From Mariaggregatimicrobium sp964498785 (GTDB lineage Bacteria; Zhuqueibacterota; Zhuqueibacteria; Thermofontimicrobiales; Thiofontviventaceae): a stretch of DNA of 29,960 nt. The position numbers and the translations under genes are program-made. Each line of letters opens with the position of its first letter. The stretch's first letter is position 1. The DNA lies in assembly GCA_964498785.1 (NCBI GenBank), contig CAZCJL010000084.1, positions 1 through 29,960 of the forward strand, read 5' to 3'. Shown here piece by piece: positions 25,201 through 29,960 of the stretch. The notes below the pieces were generated by a model. That model was not told the origin of the DNA, searched no databases, and saw nothing but the letters and a program-made list of their open reading frames with translations.

Positions 25201-25273
25201 GGAGTGAATCGCCTTTAAGGAGTTAAAGTATCGTTGGAAAACCCTTGCGAAGGTTTGAAACCTTCGCAAGGGT
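25201..25273 (+). repeat. GGAGTGCA-type repeat copy 3, ending in a perfect 33-bp palindrome
   Basis: The head GGAGTGAATCGCCTTTA (25201-25217) is followed by a 16-bp perfect inverted repeat, ACCCTTGCGAAGGTTT (25241-25256) and AAACCTTCGCAAGGGT (25258-25273), separated by one G. It lies 52 bp before the PorV-like gene start. It resembles copy 2 except that copy 2 lacks the perfect second arm. On RNA it would form a strong stem just upstream of the ribosome binding site. Confidence 0.6.
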
Positions 25274-25324
25274 ATGATTTAAAACAAACTATCTTCAGAC
25301 AAGAAAAGTCGAGAGGAAATTTAA

Positions 25325-26299
25325 ATGATAAAAAGGATATTGTTGCCATTTTGCATGATGACGATTTTATTGACGACCAACTCAGGTTGGGGACAAAAGG
25401 TTGGTACAACTTCATTTCAATTTCTGAAGGTTATTCCCGACGCCCGATCAACGGCAATGGGGGAAGCCTATGTTGCAGCAGATGCATCTTCGGAAGTATT
25501 GTTCTGGAATCCCGGCGCCGCGGTCAGTGTATCCAAACTTGATGTTTCTATATCTCACGTCAATTGGTTTATGGATACGCAATTATATGCATTTTCCGCA
25601 GCTTTCTCTTTTCCAGCATTCGGCACTGTGGGTGTGTTAGGCATGTACAATGATTACGGCGCTATCGATGTGACTCGCGTTGATTTTCTGGACTTTAATC
25701 CCGACGGCACGTTTAATCCCGGATTAACCGGTGAAACGATGCTGCCAAAGAGTATGCTGATCGGACTTTCGTATGCCCGTTCATTGACCAATAAATTTTC
25801 CTTTGGCCTGACAGCCAAATGGGCGCATGAGGATCTTTTTCTGGAAAAAGCATCGGCGTTTCTTTTTGATGGGGGTATTTTATACGATACCGGATTCAGG
25901 TCGGTTCGAATCGGAGCAGTTATCCGCCATTTCGGACCAGAAGTAAAATTTGTCAATGATGCCTATCCGCTTCCTCAGACGTTTGAAGTCGGCGTGAACG
26001 CAAAACTATTATCATCAGAAAAAGCATTATTTGAAAATGTAAAAAATCATGAGCTGATTTTCGCTTACAGCATTGTTCACCCGCGGGATTACGCACAACA
26101 ACAGACAATGGGGCTGGAGTATAGTTGGAACAATCTTTTCTTCCTTCGCGGAGGGTACAAGTTTAATTTTGACGAGGAAACGTTCACAACAGGACTTGGC
26201 TTCCGCATAGCAAATGTTCGGCTTGATTATTCTTATGTTCCAATGGGTGATTTTTTAGAAGCGGTTCATCGATTTACGTTTGGTTATGGTTTGAATTAA
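25325..26299 (+). CDS. PorV/PorQ family outer-membrane protein
   Basis: This 324-residue protein has a signal peptide (to about residue 24, SGWGQ). Its first mature segment contains LKVIPDARSTAMGEAYVAA, DASSEVLFWNPGAAV, the standard PorV/PorQ start in which ARSxAMGGA and an NPA-type turn open a FadL-like barrel. The strands that follow (SISHVNWF, YAFSAAFSF, FGTVGVLGMYNDYG and further) fit a 14-stranded barrel ending FTFGYGLN. PorV-type proteins accept T9SS substrates at the outer membrane and hand them to the attachment machinery; here a cluster-specific role for the two neighbouring secreted proteins is plausible. GAGGAAATTTAA precedes the ATG. The second outer-membrane gene follows 48 bp later. 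Family call firm; role inferred. Confidence 0.85.
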   Translation: MIKRILLPFCMMTILLTTNSGWGQKVGTTSFQFLKVIPDARSTAMGEAYVAADASSEVLFWNPGAAVSVSKLDVSISHVNWFMDTQLYAFSAAFSFPAFGTVGVLGMYNDYGAIDVTRVDFLDFNPDGTFNPGLTGETMLPKSMLIGLSYARSLTNKFSFGLTAKWAHEDLFLEKASAFLFDGGILYDTGFRSVRIGAVIRHFGPEVKFVNDAYPLPQTFEVGVNAKLLSSEKALFENVKNHELIFAYSIVHPRDYAQQQTMGLEYSWNNLFFLRGGYKFNFDEETFTTGLGFRIANVRLDYSYVPMGDFLEAVHRFTFGYGLN

Positions 26300-26347
26300 A
26301 AAAATCTCTGTTTATCAAAACAAACGGGAGAAACCATTCTTGGAGAT

Positions 26348-27862
26348 ATGATTATTATGAAAGTTAAGATCAGGATAATTTTTATTGGACTTTTCATTTT
26401 AGCACTTTCTGGTAAAATAAATGCGCAACACAACGGCGATCCGCTGAGTTACCAGGGAATTTTGAATCACCAGATAGGCATCAATGCTGTGGCCATGGGC
26501 GGCGCCTTTGTCAGCCAGGCAGGGGAGATTGACGCCCTGTTTACAAATCCCGCCGGATTAACTGGTATTCATAATGTTCAGCTTACAATGTCCGCAGTCA
26601 ATTATAACAAGACAGTTCGGGAGAATAATGTCTGGTATCCGGGAGCGCCGCAAAAAAATCTGTCGTTGCTGATGGATGGTCTGTTAACATTGCGACCGGA
26701 GCAAAGCGGTGTTTGGGAAAGTGATTTGGGCGATCCAACCTCTCCGAATGCCTGGACCCTGGATCAATTTGCACAGCCTGTCATGGGAAAATATCCGTAT
26801 AGTGAAGATGTTGCTGATTTTGAAAGGACATTGAATGATAATTCTGTAAATAATTTTGCATTGGCAGTACCTTTTACGTTGGCTGGAAAGACAATGGTCG
26901 CGGCGGCTGCTTATCAGCGTCAAATTATCCGGGAACATGATTGGAACGGCAGTCATCTCGATCCGCACTTTGGGACATCAGAGCTACTGCCGGACGTGGA
27001 TACTCTCAAGGTCAATTGGTCTGAATTTAACCGCAAAAGAAGCGGAGCACTGAATCATTGGACATTGGGGGTGTCCTATCCTGTGACGCGTCATATTTCT
27101 GTCGGACTGAGCGTCAATCAATTATTTGGGGAAACCGATGATCAATTGTCATTAGCGCACAAGGGCTTTTTTCTTATGGATAATGTTGGGACAACCGGTG
27201 ACTGGAGTTTTACTTCCGAGCCGTGGCAAAATGATGTCAGCGGAACCTCAAAATTTTCATCAACTTCTTTTAATTTTGGATTATTGTGGACTCAGAAAAA
27301 TTTTAATCTGGGTGTGAATATCAAATCGCCTGCAACTATTAAAAGAGAATGGGAATATCAAAGAACAATTAATGATGAAAGCAGTTCGTTTAATTCGGAT
27401 AGCAGCGGGGTTGATAAGCTTGAACTACCGACGATTTATTCGCTCGGTATCAGCTTTAAACCCACAACCCAAATCATTTTCTCATTACAATATGAATTTT
27501 TACCGTTGGGCAATACAACATATAATTTTGAAGATGATGTGATCACAACTGAGCAAAAGTGGGTGGATCAGCAATTTATTCGCGCCGGTGTAAAATTCAA
27601 CCCGATCGGGTCATTAGCGCTCATGGCAGGAGTGTGGGAACAATCCGAGGCGTTTGTGCCGACCGGTAATGCTATTTCTGAACGCGGGCCGATTTCCCGG
27701 GGATATACCGTGGGTTTGAGCTATAAAATATTTATCGGTCAATTCATAGTTGCATTTTCCAATCGACAATTGAAATATTATGATATTTATGTGAATAATC
27801 GTAATTATGCATTTCAAAATTATCGAAGTATTTATATTGGATACGACATCCAAATTTTTTAA
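26348..27862 (+). CDS. PorV/FadL-like outer-membrane protein
   Basis: This 504-residue protein (or 501, if the third in-frame codon after the first ATG, at 26357, is used) has a signal peptide ending INAQ. The mature N-terminus reads YQGILNHQIGINAVAMGGAFVSQ, then IDALFTNPAGL, the OmpP1/FadL/PorV-type hallmark of a glycine-rich hatch and NPAG turn. A long series of amphipathic strands follows to the C-terminal YRSIYIGYDIQIF with terminal Phe. Insertions after residue 90 lengthen it relative to PorV proteins (about 320-400). GGAG lies 2 bases before the first ATG and 11 before the second, so the start is undecided. It is 48 bp behind the PorV-like gene, in the same operon. It may be a channel for hydrophobic molecules or another T9SS acceptor. 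Confidence 0.72.
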   Translation: MIIMKVKIRIIFIGLFILALSGKINAQHNGDPLSYQGILNHQIGINAVAMGGAFVSQAGEIDALFTNPAGLTGIHNVQLTMSAVNYNKTVRENNVWYPGAPQKNLSLLMDGLLTLRPEQSGVWESDLGDPTSPNAWTLDQFAQPVMGKYPYSEDVADFERTLNDNSVNNFALAVPFTLAGKTMVAAAAYQRQIIREHDWNGSHLDPHFGTSELLPDVDTLKVNWSEFNRKRSGALNHWTLGVSYPVTRHISVGLSVNQLFGETDDQLSLAHKGFFLMDNVGTTGDWSFTSEPWQNDVSGTSKFSSTSFNFGLLWTQKNFNLGVNIKSPATIKREWEYQRTINDESSSFNSDSSGVDKLELPTIYSLGISFKPTTQIIFSLQYEFLPLGNTTYNFEDDVITTEQKWVDQQFIRAGVKFNPIGSLALMAGVWEQSEAFVPTGNAISERGPISRGYTVGLSYKIFIGQFIVAFSNRQLKYYDIYVNNRNYAFQNYRSIYIGYDIQIF

Positions 27863-27876
27863 TTAATTTATAAACC

Positions 27877-28083
27877 GGTAGTGTCAAAAGTTTCATGAAA
27901 AAATGAAAAACACATTTACAAATTTAGTTTGGATTTTCTCACTGCGTCTTGCAGGGATTATTGAATTGGAGTGCAACGCCTTTATGTGCTGTGCAATTCA
28001 TAAAGTGATTGCACTCCGACCGTCCTAACTCTTAAATTTCAATGAAAAACATTTCATTTAATTTTAAAAAATTTGACACTACG
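27877..28083. mobile_element. 207-bp MITE-like element with 8-bp target duplication
   Basis: The ends are GTAGTGTCAAA (27878-27888) and its exact reverse TTTGACACTAC (28072-28082). Both flanks carry TATAAACC (27869-27876 and 28084-28091), an 8-bp direct duplication as left by many transposases. No frame of useful length lies inside. The interior holds direct repeats AATGAAAAACA (27902, 28041) and a hairpin copy of the GGAGTGCA repeat. The right end lies directly before the AAGGAGG ribosome binding site of the next gene. Confidence 0.65.
27968..28017 (+). repeat. GGAGTGCA-type repeat copy 4, long hairpin inside the MITE-like element
   Basis: GGAGTGCAACGCCTTTATG (27968-27986) pairs with CATAAAGTGATTGCACTCC (27999-28017), 16 of 19 positions matched, loop 12 bases. 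It is the clearest copy of the family and shows the intact fold that the other copies have partly lost. Confidence 0.6.
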
Positions 28084-28105
28084 TATAAACCAAGGAGGAA
28101 GTAAC

Positions 28106-29335
28106 ATGAAAAAGCTACTATTTGCAGTTGTTGTCCTGGCATTTGCAGCAAATGTTTTTGCTCAGTGGACTCAAAGCACTACAGGTTCTGGTGCAAACCT
28201 GAATGATGTCTGGTTTGGCGATGCGCAGAATGGCTTCATTGTGGGGAATGGCGGGTATATTTTAAAGACGACTGACGGTGGTCAAAGTTGGAGCGATCCG
28301 TTGGATAATCCGGCCAAAGCTGCTGACGAAAATATCGTTGGGCTGGACATGCTGGATAATCAAAATGGCATGGCTGCATGTAATGGCGCCATCATCATTA
28401 TGACAACTGATGGCGGCGATACCTGGACACAATTAACAAGCGGAACTGAAAGTAGTTTGTTCGATGTAGATGTCGTTGATGCACAAGTCGCCTATGTCGC
28501 CGGAGAATCAGGTACAATCTTGAAAACCACGGATGGCGGCGCTAACTGGACGCCGCAGGATAGTAAAATGTCCGGCGACATTCGAACAATAAAGTTCGCC
28601 GATGCTGATCACGGAATCGCAGGTGGTAAAAATGCCTACGTAGGCATAACAAGTGATGGCGGCGCCTCCTGGGATACAGTGCAGGTTGCTGATTATTCAG
28701 AAAGTACGTTCAGAGGCATTCACATGTTTGATAGCCAAAACGCGATTGCAGTGGGCGATGGTGGCGTTATGAAAACAGCGGACGGTGGCGCTACCTGGGA
28801 AACAGTTACGGTCCCGACAGGCCAGAAGCTAACGAACATCTGTTTTTTCGATGCACTTTTCGGTGTGATCGTGGGACAGAAAGGTACTGTTCTCTCCACA
28901 ACAGATGGTGGCGCAACCTGGACCGAAGAAGATGATGGCGATACCGGCTCGAAATTGCAGAATGCCTACATGTTCGACGCCAATACAATTATTGTCGTTG
29001 GCAAAGGAGATGTTATTCTCCAAAAAGGATCGCCGGCGAGTGCAGTTCAGCAGAACAGCACAAACGCACCGGCTTGCTTTGAATTGGGGCAGAATTATCC
29101 CAATCCTTTCAATCCGACAACGACGATTCCGTTTTTACTTGAGCAGGCTGGTACAGTAAGTCTGAAAATTTATGATGTCACCGGCCGGCTTGTTACGGAA
29201 CTAATCAATGAAAATTTTGCAGCCGGGAGTCATCTCGTTGAATTTGATGCCTCTGAACTGGGATCGGGTATTTACATTTATCAGATTCAGTCAGGTAAAA
29301 GTGTCGCCCAGAAGAAACTTTTGTTAGTCAAATAG
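28106..29335 (+). CDS. Secreted YCF48/BNR-type beta-propeller protein with T9SS sorting tail
   Basis: The ATG at 28106 (409 residues) is set by AAGGAGG 7 bases upstream and a signal peptide (to about residue 19, VFAQ); the longer frame would start inside the MITE-like element. Residues about 20-320 contain six or seven repeats of a strand pattern in which a GxxGxIxxTTDGGxTW turn recurs (GGYILKTTDGGQSW, SGTILKTTDGGANW, KGTVLSTTDGGATW), typical of YCF48/BNR propellers. The tail (about 332-409) has NYPNPFNPTTTIPFLLE, SLKIYDVTGRLVTEL, SGIYIYQIQSGKSVAQKKLLLVK, a full type A sorting domain. It would be exported by T9SS and bound to the surface; propellers of this type bind glycans or proteins, but no ligand is known here. 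The gene ends 3-4 bases before the second GxxExxY-type element. Confidence 0.88.
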   Translation: MKKLLFAVVVLAFAANVFAQWTQSTTGSGANLNDVWFGDAQNGFIVGNGGYILKTTDGGQSWSDPLDNPAKAADENIVGLDMLDNQNGMAACNGAIIIMTTDGGDTWTQLTSGTESSLFDVDVVDAQVAYVAGESGTILKTTDGGANWTPQDSKMSGDIRTIKFADADHGIAGGKNAYVGITSDGGASWDTVQVADYSESTFRGIHMFDSQNAIAVGDGGVMKTADGGATWETVTVPTGQKLTNICFFDALFGVIVGQKGTVLSTTDGGATWTEEDDGDTGSKLQNAYMFDANTIIVVGKGDVILQKGSPASAVQQNSTNAPACFELGQNYPNPFNPTTTIPFLLEQAGTVSLKIYDVTGRLVTELINENFAAGSHLVEFDASELGSGIYIYQIQSGKSVAQKKLLLVK

Positions 29336-29338
29336 TAA

Positions 29339-29595
29339 AGATGATAGCTGAACCAATGAAAAGTTAAATAGTTGACAGGATAACAGGATAAACTGGATTA
29401 AAAAAATTATAATCGTGTTAATCACAAAAAAAGAGAATCATAACCTGAATGAGGTTAAAAATGGAACATAAAGAATTACCGGGTTATGATCAACTTGATA
29501 ATTAAACCATGTAAATCCTGTGCGCTTCGGCGCATCTGCCTAAGGCATGGTTATCCTGTCTGAATTAGCTACGGTTTCATAAGGTCTTATGTATC
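29339..29595 (+). mobile_element. GxxExxY-gene element, copy 2 (internal deletion derivative)
   Basis: This roughly 257-bp relative of the element at 24722-25156 keeps both arms and loses the gene. It matches copy 1 through AACCAATGA.AAGTTAA, TTGACAGGATAA, ACAGGATAAACTGGAT, AATCACAAAAAAAG and GAATCATAACCTGA. The initiator ATGGAACATAAAGAATTA (29461) then jumps to TATGATCAAC, GATAATTAAA.CATGTAAATC and CTGTCT.AATTA, and TTCATAAGGTC. The remaining frame (29461-29505) encodes 14 residues, MEHKELPGYDQLDN. Its start codon is intact, unlike copy 1. Confidence 0.55.
29521..29550 (-). repeat. 30-bp double-hairpin cassette, copy B
   Basis: On the minus strand this is TGCC-TTA-GGCA followed by TGCGC-CGAA-GCGCA, in the right arm of element copy 2 and between the same GACAGGATAA and CAGGAT flanks as copy A. 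Stems are identical to copy A; the loops differ. Confidence 0.6.
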
Positions 29596-29665
29596 CATTC
29601 AATAATTGATGGTGTGCATCAAAGCTTTCGGATTCTCTTTAAATTTATTGATTAAGACGCGAATC

Positions 29666-29695
29666 TGTCATATCGGGCGAAGTCGAGATATGACA
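29666..29695. repeat. Hairpin upstream of the GIY-YIG gene
   Basis: A perfect 9-bp inverted repeat TGTCATATC/GATATGACA with a 12-base loop lies 15 bp before the GIY-YIG start. Similar hairpins with a GCGAAGTCGAGA-like loop often precede such genes in environmental genomes, so it may be part of a mobile unit. Confidence 0.45.
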
Positions 29696-29710
29696 ACATC
29701 CATTAGAAAA

Positions 29711-29960
29711 ATGAAGATATATTGGGTATACATCCTCAAATGTCGCGATGGTAAATACAATACTGGTAGTACAAGTAACCTTGAGCAAAGAATCGCGCAA
29801 CATAAGTCTGTCACGATAAAAGGATTTACTTCATTTAGGCTCCCGGTAGAACTCGTCTTTTCTCAAGCATTTCAAGATGTCAACGAAGCCCTCCGTGCTG
29901 AAAGACAGATAAAGAAATGGTCGCACGCAAAGAAGAATGCGTTGATTGCTGGTGATAGGA
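29711..29960 (+). CDS. GIY-YIG domain protein, 5' part (runs off the window)
   Basis: The frame starts at ATG 29711 and stays open to the window end, giving 83 residues. It matches the short stand-alone GIY-YIG family (about 80-100 residues): WVYILKCRDGKYNTGSTSNL, then EQRIAQHKS, RLPVELVFSQAF, a helix with EALRAERQIKKWSHAKKNAL, where the conserved Glu and the REIQIKKWxRxKK-like segment are present. These proteins resemble GIY-YIG endonucleases such as YhbQ and are often found in genomic islands; function is usually unproven. In the second signature half the usual tyrosine (YYTG) is replaced by Asn (YNTG), so activity is doubtful. No good ribosome binding site precedes it. Most of the family length is present, so only a few residues are missing. 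Confidence 0.78.
   Translation, partial: MKIYWVYILKCRDGKYNTGSTSNLEQRIAQHKSVTIKGFTSFRLPVELVFSQAFQDVNEALRAERQIKKWSHAKKNALIAGDR

Overview
The window most likely comes from a Gram-negative bacterium of the FCB superphylum, and the gene content looks most like KSB1/Calditrichota/Ignavibacteriota-type lineages. The evidence is three secreted proteins with type IX secretion (Por) style C-terminal tails, two of them with the NYPNPFNPTT signature. There are also a PorV/PorQ-like outer-membrane protein and a TonB-dependent receptor with an N-terminal carboxypeptidase-regulatory-like domain. This placement is inference; no rRNA or marker gene is present.

Layout. 1-226: 5' end of a secreted M1-type metallopeptidase gene (minus). 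402-1001: small two-helix membrane protein (minus). 1002-1582: gene-free block packed with perfect hairpins. 1583-2704: FemAB/FemX-like aminoacyltransferase (minus). 2907-3071: a strong hairpin and the orphan tail of a lost secreted protein. 3072-5552: lemA plus DUF2207 operon (minus). 5928-9815: large secreted beta-helix protein made of two related halves (minus). 10028-11460: truncated pectate-lyase-like protein and an outer-membrane barrel-like protein (minus). 11461-12472: gene-free, with hairpin repeats. 12473-16338: convergent AmpG-like MFS carrier (plus) and SSS-family sodium:solute symporter (minus). 16359-17603: membrane-anchored winged-helix-type regulator (minus), divergent from a sulfatase (17778-19283, plus) across a near-perfect 28-bp palindrome. 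19546-29335: plus-strand run of TonB receptor, secreted protein, PorV-like protein, second outer-membrane protein, and secreted YCF48/BNR-repeat protein. 29711-end: 5' end of a GIY-YIG protein.

How it may work together. Sulfatase, divergent regulator, SSS symporter and MFS carrier suggest removal of sulfate from an external substrate and uptake of the product. The TonB receptor, PorV-like proteins and tail-bearing secreted proteins would form an outer-membrane uptake and surface-display set. No substrate can be assigned from sequence alone.

The most unusual content is repetitive. (a) Two related, decayed GxxExxY-gene elements with inverted CAGGAT-rich ends lie directly behind two secreted-protein genes; one keeps a broken gene, the other is an internal-deletion derivative. 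(b) A 30-bp double-hairpin cassette sits in opposite arms of these two elements, with stems conserved and loops changed. (c) A 207-bp MITE-like element has 11-bp inverted ends and an 8-bp target duplication. (d) A dispersed GGAGTGCAACGCCTTTA-type repeat and several perfect palindromes are scattered between genes. No tRNA, rRNA or CRISPR array was recognised.
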